64,000 nucleotides of DNA from Vibrio algivorus (GTDB lineage Bacteria; Pseudomonadota; Gammaproteobacteria; Enterobacterales; Vibrionaceae), in contig NZ_AP018678.1 in assembly GCF_002218005.2 (NCBI RefSeq), forward strand, positions 1,178,001-1,242,000. Direction: 5' to 3'. Below are positions 9,078 to 17,816 of this stretch, piece after piece. The position numbers and the translations under genes were made by a program. The first letter of the stretch is position 1; every line of letters begins with the position of its first letter. Under the pieces are notes generated by a model. It was not told the origin of the DNA, made no database searches, and saw only the letters and a list, made by a program, of their open reading frames with translations.

Positions 9078-11231
9078 TCAACCTCTACGCCATGTGTGAT
9101 ATTTTTCTAACCAGTTTAAAATGGTTTCTGGAGCATGTGCTTTTTTCCATTCACCTGCTGCGTATTTATTACCTTCTGCCCAAGTCGGATAAGCATGAAT
9201 AGTGCCGAGTATTTTATTCAATCCTAGTCCGTGCTTCATTGCCAAAACAAATTCAGCGATTAAATCTCCTGCTTGTTGACCGACAATAGTGACGCCTAAA
9301 ATGGTATCTTTACCTTTAGGGGTAATGACTTTAATAAAACCTTTGGTGTTACTTTCTGTTATAGCTCGGTCTAATTCTTCAAATTCAAAGCGAGTGACTT
9401 CGTAATCGATGCCTTGTTGCTGAGCTTCGGTTTCATTTAGTCCAACACGAGCAACTTCAGGATCAATAAATGTTGTCCATGGGATAACACGGTAATCTAC
9501 TTTGAATTTTTTGAGGTTACCAAATAGGGCATTAACTGCAGCATACCAAGCCTGATGAGCGGCAACATGAGTAAATTGATAAGGACCAACAATATCACCA
9601 GCAGCAAAAATATTAGGGTATAAAGTCTCTAAGTAATCGTTAGTTTGTACAGTACGGTTTGTTTCAATGCCAAGCTCTTCTAAACCATATCCTTCAAGGC
9701 GAGCAGAGCGACCTACTGCGCAAAGTAGCTGATCAAATTCGATTTCAATTTCTGCTCCTTGATGTTCAAGTATGATGAGTTTTTGGTTATCGCGTTTCTC
9801 ACATCTTAACGCTTTGTGGCCGGTAAGAATTTGCACACCACTTTGGGTTAACTCTTGATGAGCTAGTTCAGATACTTCTAGATCTTCGCGCAACATGATC
9901 CTATCAGCCATTTCAATTTGAATAACGTTAGATCCTAGGCGAGCAAAACTTTGTGATAATTCACAACCAATAGGGCCACCACCTAACACCACTAGTCTCT
10001 TTGGTGGTGTTTCAAGCTCAATAAAGGTCTTCCATAAGGTGTCACTAGTGACATAACCTACATCTTCTAATCCTGGTAATGGTGGTACAAATGGCCGAGC
10101 ACCAGTGGCAATTACAATGTTTCGAGTGGTGAGTTTTTCTATTGAGCCATCTTGCAGAGTTATTTCTACCGTCCATGGATCGATGATGTTGGCGTAACCT
10201 TGTTTAACTTCAACACCCAAGCTTGTATAACGCTCAATACTGTCATGTGGCTCAACTTGGGCAATGACATCATGAACACGCTGCATAACCTTACTAAAGG
10301 AAAAAGTAGGAGTGTGATTATCTAAACCGTAATGTTCAGCATGTCTGAATTGTTCGGCAACTTTTGCACTTTTAATGAGTGCTTTGCTAGGTACACAACC
10401 GTAATTTAAACAGTCACCTCCCATTTTATTGGTTTCTATTAACGTGACTTTTGCTCGTACCGTGGCTGCAATGTAACTACTAACCAACCCCGCTGCACCA
10501 CCACCAATTACAATCATGTTTCGATCAAATTTTTGAGGTTTATTCCATTTTGCATAAACACGTTTTTTCTGAATAGCGGCAATAATCGATTTAGCAATCA
10601 ATGGGAAAATACCGAGTAGGGCAAATGAAATAATAAGATCGAAAGATAGGATGCCTTTTAAACTATCTATTTGAGCTAGTTGGGTTCCTGCATTCACATA
10701 AACTACAGTACCAGCGAGCATGCCTATTTGGCTGACAAGGTAAAAAGTGAGGGTTTTTATTTTGGTTAAGCCCATCAATAAATTGATTAGGAAAAAGGGG
10801 AAAATAGGAACAAGGCGTAGAGTAAAAAGATAAAAAGCACCATCCCTTTCAATGCCTTCATTAATTGGTTTTAAACGAGATGAAAACTTCTTTTCAATGG
10901 TGTCGCGTAGTAAATAACGGGACACAAGAAATGCTAATGTTGCGCCAATCGTTGAAGCAAATGAGACAAGAAATAATCCCGTGGTTAAGCCAAATAAGCC
11001 ACCTGCAGCGAGAGTCAAAATAGCTGCACCAGGTAGTGATAATGCAGTAATAAGGATATAACCGATAAAAAAGCTCGCAGCAACCAAAACAGGGGAACTC
11101 TGTTGCCAATTGCTAAAGTCATCCATGCGAGCCTTTAACCCATCTAAGGTCAAAATATGCTGTAAATCGAAAGTGAAGAATAAGCCAATTAAAATAATTG
11201 CACTTGTGAGTAATAATAGTTTTTTTAGCAT
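9078..11231 (-). CDS. VTT (TVP38/DedA-like) membrane domain fused to a FAD-dependent disulfide oxidoreductase
   Basis: Two-part inner-membrane protein of about 717 residues. Residues 1-225 form a VTT/SNARE-associated domain with several helices and the family signature around FFIGYILITALSLPGAAILTLAAGGLFG. The remainder is a pyridine nucleotide-disulfide oxidoreductase like mercuric reductase or dihydrolipoamide dehydrogenase: FAD-binding GGGAAGL, redox pair CLNYGC in GGDCLNYGCVPSKALIKSA, NAD-binding VVLGGGPIGCELSQ, second FAD motif FAAGDIVG, and catalytic HAYPTWAEG near the C-terminus. No N-terminal heavy-metal domain and no C-terminal vicinal cysteines are seen, so mercury reduction is unlikely. 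I chose ATG 11231 because GGA sits seven bases upstream; ATG at 11243 is the alternative. The fusion occurs in other proteobacteria; its substrate is unknown. Confidence 0.88.
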   Translation of the reverse strand: MLKKLLLLTSAIILIGLFFTFDLQHILTLDGLKARMDDFSNWQQSSPVLVAASFFIGYILITALSLPGAAILTLAAGGLFGLTTGLFLVSFASTIGATLAFLVSRYLLRDTIEKKFSSRLKPINEGIERDGAFYLFTLRLVPIFPFFLINLLMGLTKIKTLTFYLVSQIGMLAGTVVYVNAGTQLAQIDSLKGILSFDLIISFALLGIFPLIAKSIIAAIQKKRVYAKWNKPQKFDRNMIVIGGGAAGLVSSYIAATVRAKVTLIETNKMGGDCLNYGCVPSKALIKSAKVAEQFRHAEHYGLDNHTPTFSFSKVMQRVHDVIAQVEPHDSIERYTSLGVEVKQGYANIIDPWTVEITLQDGSIEKLTTRNIVIATGARPFVPPLPGLEDVGYVTSDTLWKTFIELETPPKRLVVLGGGPIGCELSQSFARLGSNVIQIEMADRIMLREDLEVSELAHQELTQSGVQILTGHKALRCEKRDNQKLIILEHQGAEIEIEFDQLLCAVGRSARLEGYGLEELGIETNRTVQTNDYLETLYPNIFAAGDIVGPYQFTHVAAHQAWYAAVNALFGNLKKFKVDYRVIPWTTFIDPEVARVGLNETEAQQQGIDYEVTRFEFEELDRAITESNTKGFIKVITPKGKDTILGVTIVGQQAGDLIAEFVLAMKHGLGLNKILGTIHAYPTWAEGNKYAAGEWKKAHAPETILNWLEKYHTWRRG

Positions 11232-11353
11232 ACTTATTTCCATATGGTACTGGTATGTTTCGACGGTAGTATATCGATAGGGATAAACTAAGAGACAGGC
11301 TTAAGCTTTAAAAAATTTCAGGATGAAGATTAATATTAAGGTTGAGGATGAAT

Positions 11354-11380
11354 AAAAAAGGCCAGCAAACGCTGACCTTT
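11354..11380 (-). terminator. Rho-independent terminator of the aminotransferase gene
   Basis: On the minus strand AAAGGTCAGC, loop, GCTGGCCTTT is followed by TTTTATTC. It lies just downstream of the aminotransferase stop. Confidence 0.75.
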
Positions 11381-11403
11381 GAAAATGAGCATTGATGGTG
11401 GGC

Positions 11404-12594
11404 TTATAGAACCGCCGCAATACCTTTACATAGTGGACCCATGTTCGATTTTGTCATACCCGCTACGCTAATACGGCCCGAACCTACAATGTAAATAGCA
11501 AATTCGTCTTTCAGGCGATTCACTTGTTCTTTGCTTAAACCAGAGAAAGAAAACATACCATTTTGAGCTTCGATAAAGCTGAAATCTTGTGTTACGCCTT
11601 CATCTTTTAACGTCTGAACAAAAAGGGTACGCATCTCTTGAATTCGGTCACGCATTTCTGCTACTTCCGATTCCCATTCAGTACGTAACGCTTCATCGTT
11701 TAATATGTGGGTAACGACTGCCGCGCCATGAGCGGGTGGGTTTGAGTAGATAGAACGAATGATCTTTTTAACTTGTGAAAATGCAGTTGTCGCAGTTTCT
11801 GTGGTTGCCGCGACAAGTGTGAAAGCCCCGACACGTTCATTGTATAAACCGAAGTTTTTAGAGAATGAACTTGCAACTAAAATTTCATCGCAGTATTGAG
11901 CGAAAGTACGTAAACCAGCAGCGTCGTCTTCAACACCTTTAGCAAAGCCTTGGTATGCGAAGTCAAATAGTGGAAGTAGTCCTTTATCGGCACACAGCTT
12001 GGCTAGTTGATCCCACTCGGAAGCGGTAGGATCAATACCCGTTGGGTTATGACAGCAACCGTGTAGCAATACCACGTCACCAGCTTGAGCATCAGCTAAG
12101 CTGGCGAGCATTGCATCAAAATCTTTATCGTGAGTTTCGGCGTTGTAGTAGTTGTATTGTGCGGTTTCTACACCTGCAGCAGTAAACACACCTACGTGGT
12201 TCGCCCAAGTTGGATTGCTGATCCAAATTTTTCCTGCATTTAATTCACGTTTGATAAATTCGCCCGCTACACGAAGTGCGCCTGTACCACCTGGGGCTTG
12301 AGCTGTTTTTGCTAGCTTGCCCGTTACAATTTTTGAATCAGCACCAAAAAGAAGTTTTTGTACTGCAGCGCCATATTCGGCAGTACCTTCAATAGTTAAG
12401 TAAGACTTAGTCTTCTCTGACTCAAGTAATGCGGCTTCCGCTTTTTTTACCGTGGCTAATACTGGCGTTTGACCTTCTTCATTCTTGTAGATACCTACAC
12501 CTAAGTTGATTTTGGTTGCTCGAGAATCACTCTTAAATTCTTCAGTTAAACCAAGAATCGGGTCGGCAGGTGCAGCAGGTACTTTTTCAAACAT
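11404..12594 (-). CDS. Aspartate/aromatic amino acid aminotransferase
   Basis: PLP-dependent class I (subgroup Ia) aminotransferase interconverting aspartate or aromatic amino acids with 2-oxoglutarate/glutamate. The start MFEKVPAAPADPILGLTEEFK is typical of the AspC/TyrB family. Lys246 in ASSFSKNFGLYNERVG is the Schiff-base lysine, and CHNPTGIDPT and DFAYQGF supply cofactor-binding residues. Length of 396 matches the enterobacterial enzymes. I chose ATG 12594 because GGACGGA sits just upstream and the homologues begin there; an in-frame ATG at 12606 adds four residues that look like the ribosome binding site. Whether aspartate or tyrosine is the main substrate cannot be decided by eye. Confidence 0.93.
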   Translation of the reverse strand: MFEKVPAAPADPILGLTEEFKSDSRATKINLGVGIYKNEEGQTPVLATVKKAEAALLESEKTKSYLTIEGTAEYGAAVQKLLFGADSKIVTGKLAKTAQAPGGTGALRVAGEFIKRELNAGKIWISNPTWANHVGVFTAAGVETAQYNYYNAETHDKDFDAMLASLADAQAGDVVLLHGCCHNPTGIDPTASEWDQLAKLCADKGLLPLFDFAYQGFAKGVEDDAAGLRTFAQYCDEILVASSFSKNFGLYNERVGAFTLVAATTETATTAFSQVKKIIRSIYSNPPAHGAAVVTHILNDEALRTEWESEVAEMRDRIQEMRTLFVQTLKDEGVTQDFSFIEAQNGMFSFSGLSKEQVNRLKDEFAIYIVGSGRISVAGMTKSNMGPLCKGIAAVL

Positions 12595-12752
12595 AATTCC
12601 GTCCATGTAAATGAGTAAATAATTCGATTATTTATACCGTTATACGCTATAGGTTACAACCGTAAATCGTACTTGGTGACATGTTTGATTCATATCATTC
12701 AATCAGAAATAAACAGGGGTACACTTGTCAGTCATTAATTGGGAGAGTGATT

Positions 12753-13430
12753 ATGTTTACCAAGTTACCGAAGTGGGTCGAATATGGCGCGTTTACATTA
12801 GCTTTAATCGCGGGGTTTGTGAATGCGATTGGCTTGCTAGGTTTTGAGCATCAAGCCATTTCTCACTTATCAGGTAGTGTTACGCAAATTGGTGTGAGCC
12901 TGATGGAACGTCCGATTGTCTCTGTGTTTTTAATCGCTTTAGTTGGCAGTTTTGTTGTTGGCTCAACCATATCGGGGATTTTAATTTCTGGGGAGTCTTT
13001 AAAGTTAGGGCGACATTATGATCTAGTTTTATTGTTGGAAGGGATATTACTGCTTCTATCAACCTTTTTACTCTACGAACATATCAGCTGGGGATTATGC
13101 TTAGCCTCAATGGCTTGTGGCTTACAAAACGCACTGGTAACCACTTACAGCGGCGCGGTCATTCGTACTACACATTTAACAGGCATCTTTACCGACCTTG
13201 GGTTGATGTTGGGTAGCAAAATAAAAGGTCAGGAGGTTAATAAACGAAAATTCGTTATGTTTAGTGTGATTATCTGTGGTTTTTTAAGTGGTGGTGTTTT
13301 AGGTTATTTGGCATTCCAGCGTATTAATGTATCAGCATTAGTCATTCCCGCTGTTTGTTGTTTACTGTTATCTTTTATCTATAGAATTTATACCCAAGTA
13401 ACTTCAAAATACAAGTTTCAGCAAGAATAA
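12753..13430 (+). CDS. DUF1275 (YoaK-like) membrane protein with repeat-derived C-terminus
   Basis: Integral membrane protein of unknown function, about 225 residues and six helices, with the DUF1275 pattern ALIAGFVNAIGLLGF near the N-terminus, SHLSGSVTQIG, and LQNALVTTYSGAVIRTTHLTGIFTDLG in the middle. The start at 12753 follows GGGAGAGTGATT. The upstream in-frame codon at 12681 would add 24 residues without a ribosome binding site. The last 13 residues (YTQVTSKYKFQQE) are encoded by the left end of an intergenic palindromic repeat starting at 13389, so the original C-terminus has been replaced or extended. Confidence 0.88.
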   Translation: MFTKLPKWVEYGAFTLALIAGFVNAIGLLGFEHQAISHLSGSVTQIGVSLMERPIVSVFLIALVGSFVVGSTISGILISGESLKLGRHYDLVLLLEGILLLLSTFLLYEHISWGLCLASMACGLQNALVTTYSGAVIRTTHLTGIFTDLGLMLGSKIKGQEVNKRKFVMFSVIICGFLSGGVLGYLAFQRINVSALVIPAVCCLLLSFIYRIYTQVTSKYKFQQE

Positions 13431-13655
13431 AACAAGCTTTAGGCAAGGCAAATTGGACATGATCATAGTTACTCTATCTCAGTTCAATTTAACGCCGCCT
13501 AAAGCTTGTTTTAACTTGCCCTTCGGGAGCTTCATCCAAACCTTTATGCCTCGTCAGATTGGTTTGAAAGGTGATTACATTCCTTCGCCAATTTTCCTTG
13601 TCTAAAGGGTTGGATGATAGCTCTGAATTCTGCATCTTGAAGTCACTAGGGTATA
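13389..13655. repeat. Vibrio-type palindromic repeat, long composite copy (267 bp)
   Basis: Starts TATACCCAAGTAACTTCAAA and ends TTGAAGTCACTAGGGTATA, so the ends are inverted. Inside is a perfect 16-bp inverted repeat, AAAACAAGCTTTAGGC (13429-13444) with GCCTAAAGCTTGTTTT (13497-13512), and within that AAATTG/CAATTT. The left part matches the element at 62891 and the right part matches 37793-37836. It overlaps the 3' end of the DUF1275 gene. A 70-codon open frame on the minus strand inside it is a by-product. The rest of 13431-13777 holds no gene. Confidence 0.8.
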
Positions 13656-13777
13656 TCGCCAAAAGAATAAAAATTAACTGTTTTTCAGTGGTTGGTAACA
13701 CTTTTTAACCTCATTCATCATAACGTCATGACAGTTAGAGACTTTCTAGTTTAAGCTTCCAATATTCAAGGATGAAT

Positions 13778-14257
13778 ATGGAACAATGGAAAATGACACC
13801 ACGTGCAAAATCTTATCTTAATCACTATCTTTTCTCATTAAATGAAAGCTTACGTCGACGCTATACTTCATTTAATGCAGACTTCTTTTGTGCTACCGAG
13901 CAAGATGCTAATACTTGCGCCCAACTTGTTATTCAAGGCGATAAAACGGCAACCTGTAGCTTGAAATATTGGTATGAACAAGCCAATGAACCACTACCAG
14001 AAGTCGGGCACTTACAAGTAGTTTTAAATTGGGATGGAGAGCCACAATGCATTATCGAAACATTAGAGGTATTTGAAATCCCGTTTAATCAAATGACCGA
14101 GCAATTTGCTTTTGATGAAGGCGAGGGAGATAAGTCACTTGAGCATTGGCGTAAAGCTCATAAAGCATTTTTTGAGCAAGAGTGTCAGCAAGAAGGTATT
14201 ACATTTGATGAAAATATGATGCTAGTTTGTGAGCGTTTTAAGAAGGTTTACCCATAA
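13778..14257 (+). CDS. ASCH-domain protein (YhfF-like)
   Basis: Predicted ASCH-fold protein of 159 residues. ASCH domains are related to PUA domains and are expected to bind RNA or modified nucleosides; some related small ones hydrolyse N4-acetylcytidine. The family core is visible as VIQGDKTATCSLKYWYE (GxKTxT pattern), followed by the VLNWDGEPQCIIETLEVFEIPF strand region and FAFDEGEGDKSLEHWRKAHKAFF. I chose the ATG at 13778 because AAGGA lies five bases upstream; ATG at 13772 abuts that motif. Fifteen bases separate it from the next gene, so they are probably co-transcribed. The cellular role is unknown. Confidence 0.82.
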   Translation: MEQWKMTPRAKSYLNHYLFSLNESLRRRYTSFNADFFCATEQDANTCAQLVIQGDKTATCSLKYWYEQANEPLPEVGHLQVVLNWDGEPQCIIETLEVFEIPFNQMTEQFAFDEGEGDKSLEHWRKAHKAFFEQECQQEGITFDENMMLVCERFKKVYP

Positions 14258-14272
14258 TATTGGAATATTACG

Positions 14273-14557
14273 ATGCCCAAAGTTGTTTTACAGGGATACA
14301 TTATTGTTCCAGAGAAAGACCTTGCACTAATAATTAATGAACTTGAGAACCATCGTCTGTTAACTTGGCAAGAAGAGGGTTGTTTGGTTTTTAATGTAGA
14401 GCAAAGCCCTAATAACCTATGTCGATTTAATGTCTATGAAGAGTTTACAGACCAAGCTGCTTTTGAGTTTCATCAACAAAGGGTAAAAGCATCACTTTGG
14501 GGAAAATTGAGCCAAAACGCAAAACGTTATTATCAAATCACTAATGAAAATAATTAA
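14273..14557 (+). CDS. Antibiotic biosynthesis monooxygenase-like (ABM) small protein
   Basis: 94-residue protein with the ferredoxin-like pattern of ABM-domain putative quinol monooxygenases. It has an opening beta strand (VVLQGYIIVPEKDLALIINEL), then HRLLTWQEEGCLVFNVEQS, then FNVYEEFTDQAAFEFHQQ, matching the x-G-C-L-x-F and YExWxDxxAFxxHxxx patterns of the family. These proteins act as dimers on quinones or reactive aldehydes, but many have no assigned reaction. It follows the ASCH gene closely and its stop overlaps the convergent methyltransferase stop by four bases. Confidence 0.78.
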   Translation: MPKVVLQGYIIVPEKDLALIINELENHRLLTWQEEGCLVFNVEQSPNNLCRFNVYEEFTDQAAFEFHQQRVKASLWGKLSQNAKRYYQITNENN

Positions 14558-15204
14558 CGAATGAATTTTAAAATGTGACCTTTAAATTCACCGTCAATAT
14601 AATCAGTATGAGCTGGTTTTTCATTAGTGTAATTAAAGCCAAACTCGATCATTTTTGTGCTGAGCTTATTTTTTCTGCCACGGCCAGGATCAACTAAAAT
14701 GACTTCACATTGTGAGTTTGCATGAGCATTAATAAACGTTGCCAGTAGGTTGATATGATTATCTTCATAAAGTAGATCACTACCAATGATCATATCGAAT
14801 AAACCTAGATTATCATTGCTATCGGCCCAGTCGGTACGTTCAAAATCAATCAAACGGTCACCATTTAATTCAGTATTACGGTCAAGGAAAGTTTGCACTT
14901 CAGGGTGGTAGTCGGTGGCGGTAATATTAGCCGATTGTGCATTAAGAACTAGGCTCGATAAGCCAATACCACAACCAATTTCTAGAATACGTTTTTTACC
15001 CGTTTCACAATCAAACATATAGTGCGCAAGTACTAGGCTAGAAGGCCACAAAACACCAAATATTGGCCAAGAAGCCGATGAGATTCCGAGTTTTTCAGCT
15101 GTGCCGTCAGGGTCATAAAATTCTTGATTATTGCGTAGGGTGCACAAGTGTATATCAGTTTTACCAAATTCTATGGTCTGATAGCTTAAACGTAATTTTG
15201 TCAT
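14554..15204 (-). CDS. SAM-dependent methyltransferase (Methyltransf_16 / predicted nicotinamide N-methyltransferase-like)
   Basis: Class I methyltransferase of 216 residues. Motif I is ILEIGCGIGLSSLVL, motif II acidic residue is in ITATDYHPEV, and the post-motif segment MIIGSDLLYEDNHI matches the protein lysine methyltransferase/Nnt1-like group. The preceding GVLWPSSLVLAHYM is also characteristic of that group. The target (protein lysine or small molecule) is unknown. It is convergent with the ABM-like gene. Confidence 0.82.
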   Translation of the reverse strand: MTKLRLSYQTIEFGKTDIHLCTLRNNQEFYDPDGTAEKLGISSASWPIFGVLWPSSLVLAHYMFDCETGKKRILEIGCGIGLSSLVLNAQSANITATDYHPEVQTFLDRNTELNGDRLIDFERTDWADSNDNLGLFDMIIGSDLLYEDNHINLLATFINAHANSQCEVILVDPGRGRKNKLSTKMIEFGFNYTNEKPAHTDYIDGEFKGHILKFIR

Positions 15205-15358
15205 GGTAGCCTAAATCGTTGGCGCTGAGCCAGCTAACTAGGCATTCTAGATGACATGACAAAACGGGAAATGGATTTTAATAGTATAGAATATAAGCAA
15301 AAAGGCAATGTATTTATACTTTGTAATTTTATGGTTATTAGGGATTAAAGAGGACTAA

Positions 15359-16561
15359 ATGACGACATCATCAATTGAAACAAACAGAATAATGACAACG
15401 AAAAATCGTATGATGTTGCTAGTGGTGGGGGTGCTGTTAATTGCGGCTAATTTACGAGCTCCAGTCACCGGAATTGCTCCAATGATTGAGCTCGTATCAG
15501 GCTCTTTTCAATTATCAGCCACTCAAGCAGGGTTGCTGACAACATTACCGCTTATTGCATTTGCATTATTTGCACCACCATCTGCTTATTTAGCCAAACG
15601 TTTTGGTGTCGAATATACAATCTTTTTTGCTCTGGTCTTCATTGCGATAGGTTTGATTCTCCGCTCGCTTGGTAGTGTTAGTAATTTGTTTATTGGAACC
15701 GGACTAATTGGTATAGGAGTGAGTATTGGTAATGTATTACTTCCTATAGTGGTAAAACGAGATTTCCCAATGAAAGTTGCATTGATGACGTCTAGTTATG
15801 TGCTGGCTATGGGGATTGCCTCGGCACTGGCATCGGCGTTTTCGATACCATTAGCCAATTTTCATCAACTAGGATGGCAATGGTCACTGGCGGCGTTGAG
15901 CATACTTACATTTATTGCCATGATTATTTGGTTACCGCAATTGTCCAATAATCAAAAGCCTAATGCGGTAAATGATAAAGCTTCTACATCAATTAATTTA
16001 TGGTCTAAGTCTCTGGCGTGGCAAGTTTCTTTCTACTTAGGATGTGGTTCATATTTTACTTATACCATGGTGGCTTGGTTGCCAAGCTTATTAGTTCAAG
16101 CGGGATATAGCTCTGCGGAAGCAGGGGTGATACATGGAGTGTTTCAAATTGGAACAGCACTTCCGGGGATTTTTATTATCCCTCTAGTAGCAAAGCTTGC
16201 TGATCAGCGTATGCCGGCTTTTGGTATTTGTTTTATTGCGGGTGTGGCGTCAGTGGGGTTATTGATACTGCCACAGTTTGCTTATATGTGGTCGTTTTTA
16301 CTTGGCTTATCGTCGGGAGCTTGGTTCATATTGGGACTGTCTTTTATCAGTTTCAGGACGAGTAGCCCTTTACAAGCCACTACATTATCGGGAATGGCTC
16401 AATTTTTAGGGTATTTATTAGCCGCGATTGGACCGATGTTGGCTGGGTATTTATACGGAATAAATAATGGTTGGAACGAAGTGATTTGGATGATCCTGAT
16501 CATATGTATTATCGCAGGCACAATAGGGTTGTTTGCTGGTCGAAACACGGTGATTAAATAA
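15359..16561 (+). CDS. MFS transporter, CynX/NimT (cyanate permease-like) family
   Basis: Major facilitator of 400 residues with 12 predicted helices, in the CynX/NimT group. Visible family features are VLLIAANLRAPVTGIAPMI in helix 1 and the central PPSAYLAKRFGVEYTIFFAL loop. AGAGGA precedes the ATG by a normal distance. Relatives export or import cyanate or 2-nitroimidazole, but most are unassigned; no cyanase gene is nearby. It is a single-gene unit converging with the terC-like gene. Confidence 0.87.
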   Translation: MTTSSIETNRIMTTKNRMMLLVVGVLLIAANLRAPVTGIAPMIELVSGSFQLSATQAGLLTTLPLIAFALFAPPSAYLAKRFGVEYTIFFALVFIAIGLILRSLGSVSNLFIGTGLIGIGVSIGNVLLPIVVKRDFPMKVALMTSSYVLAMGIASALASAFSIPLANFHQLGWQWSLAALSILTFIAMIIWLPQLSNNQKPNAVNDKASTSINLWSKSLAWQVSFYLGCGSYFTYTMVAWLPSLLVQAGYSSAEAGVIHGVFQIGTALPGIFIIPLVAKLADQRMPAFGICFIAGVASVGLLILPQFAYMWSFLLGLSSGAWFILGLSFISFRTSSPLQATTLSGMAQFLGYLLAAIGPMLAGYLYGINNGWNEVIWMILIICIIAGTIGLFAGRNTVIK

Positions 16562-16605
16562 AAAGGCTAAGGACATCAGTTTATATTTGTGATGACCTGT
16601 AGCCT
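16558..16605 (-). terminator. Terminator of the YgdQ-like gene
   Basis: AGGCTA (16564-16569) and TAGCCT (16600-16605) with inner pairing of ACATCA and TGATG form a stem. On the minus strand it is followed by TTTTTATT. It may also slow transcription from the MFS gene. Confidence 0.6.
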
Positions 16606-16616
16606 ATGAATTAATA

Positions 16617-17384
16617 TTATTGAGAGGTGGAAAGAATTTTTATTTTTGCGCTGTGCGTCTTCATTAGTGTTTCACGATGTTGTTTTTTCTTAAGTTGTAT
16701 ATGGCACAGTTCAAGAATTAAACCAAATAGCATCGCAAAGTACACATAGCCTTTGTTGATATGAATAGCGAACCCTTCGGCTATTAAAAGTCCACCAAGC
16801 AAGATCAAGAATAATAGTGCTAATGTTTTAAATCCAGGATACTGGATAACGAGATTATTAATTTTTTCTGCAATAAGTATCATCACAAACGCTGATGTCA
16901 AAATAGCCGCCACCATGATTGGGATTTCACTTGTTAAACCGATAGCGGTAATAACTGAATCCATCGAGAATACAGCATCAACGGCAACGATTTGCAATAA
17001 AACTATCGCCATACCTGTTCGAATATGAGTTGAGTGGGATTGTTCTGAATGTATTAGCCACGCCCACAGCTCTTTTGTACTTTTAGTTAATAAAAAGCCA
17101 CCACCTGCAATCATAATAAGATCGCGACCGGTTAAACTAAAGTCTTGTATTTCAAATAATGGTTGCGTTAAAGACATTACCCAAGAAATTGAAAAGACTA
17201 AAGTAATACGAGCTAATACCGCCAAGCTTATACCTAGATTTCTAGCAAGTTTACGTTGTTGTACTGGCAGTCGTTCACATAGAACCGAAATAAAGACGAT
17301 GTTATCTACGCCTAAGATGATCTCAAGTGCGAATAATGTGGCGAAAATCGCCCAAGTTTCGGGTTGTAAGAATAGTTCTAACAT
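16617..17384 (-). CDS. TerC-family membrane protein (YgdQ-like)
   Basis: Inner membrane protein of 255 residues with about seven helices in the TerC family. The family aspartates are in FALEIILGVDNIVFISVL near residue 26 and in IVAVDAVFSMDSVITAIG in the middle. The lack of C-terminal CBS domains places it with YgdQ rather than YoaE/YegH. TerC proteins are implicated in metal (manganese) handling and membrane protein metalation, though the role of YgdQ itself is not firmly known. A second TerC-type gene, behind a manganese riboswitch, is at 60531; no such riboswitch is seen here. The 432 bases upstream (to asnS) hold only a repeat and the asnS terminator. Confidence 0.87.
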   Translation of the reverse strand: MLELFLQPETWAIFATLFALEIILGVDNIVFISVLCERLPVQQRKLARNLGISLAVLARITLVFSISWVMSLTQPLFEIQDFSLTGRDLIMIAGGGFLLTKSTKELWAWLIHSEQSHSTHIRTGMAIVLLQIVAVDAVFSMDSVITAIGLTSEIPIMVAAILTSAFVMILIAEKINNLVIQYPGFKTLALLFLILLGGLLIAEGFAIHINKGYVYFAMLFGLILELCHIQLKKKQHRETLMKTHSAKIKILSTSQ

Positions 17385-17614
17385 ATTGTTGCTCCCAAGA
17401 CTGTGGAAGCTTGGTGTGTGTACAGTCGACTAAAGGGGTCGTCCATATATTTTTTATTTACCTCTTATTACTTAGGAAGGCCTAGTACATCATAGCTTCC
17501 TAATACTGACAATATAGTCATTTGTAAGAAATATTAACCAGATAAAGAAGAGGGGTTATTTGAATTGTTTTCATTATTTGGAGGTATCTATGGGGATTGA
17601 TGACCAAGATTGAA

Positions 17615-17742
17615 TATACCCGTCGTACTTGAAGTTGCAGCTTTGTTGTCAGCGTTCATTCACCCCAATCACATAGGCGAGCTATGCTCATAGGGCCTTA
17701 TTCACTTGTCGCCTCACTGCAACTTCAATTACTTTGGGTATA
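17615..17742. repeat. Vibrio-type palindromic repeat, 128-bp form
   Basis: Starts TATACCCGTCGTACTTGAAG and ends TTCAATTACTTTGGGTATA, with GTTGCAGC near the left end and CTGCAAC near the right, so it folds into one long hairpin. The length and form recall ERIC-like elements but the sequence is of the vibrio TATACCC type. A deleted relative is at 6021-6103. Confidence 0.75.
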
Positions 17743-17756
17743 CAACAATAGGGAAT

Positions 17757-17790
17757 AAAAAAGCCTGCTCATTTTTAAGTGAGCAGGCTT
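17757..17790 (-). terminator. Rho-independent terminator of asnS
   Basis: AAGCCTGCTCA (17761-17771) pairs with TGAGCAGGCTT (17780-17790); on the minus strand the stem is followed by TTTTTATTCC. It is 27 bases past the asnS stop. Confidence 0.88.
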
Positions 17791-17816
17791 TGATTTATTA
17801 GGTTGAATTCTAATGA

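Noticed and set aside
9078..11231. Mercuric reductase
   Set aside because: Redox cysteines are present, but there is no N-terminal metal-binding domain, no C-terminal Cys pair, and no mer genes nearby.
13489..13701. 70-codon open frame on the minus strand
   Set aside because: Lies almost entirely within the long palindromic repeat; its residues (IYPSDFKMQNSEL) are the repeat read in reverse, and no ribosome binding site precedes it.
17385..17480. Possible riboswitch upstream of the YgdQ-like gene
   Set aside because: None of the yybP-ykoY conserved segments seen before alx are present.
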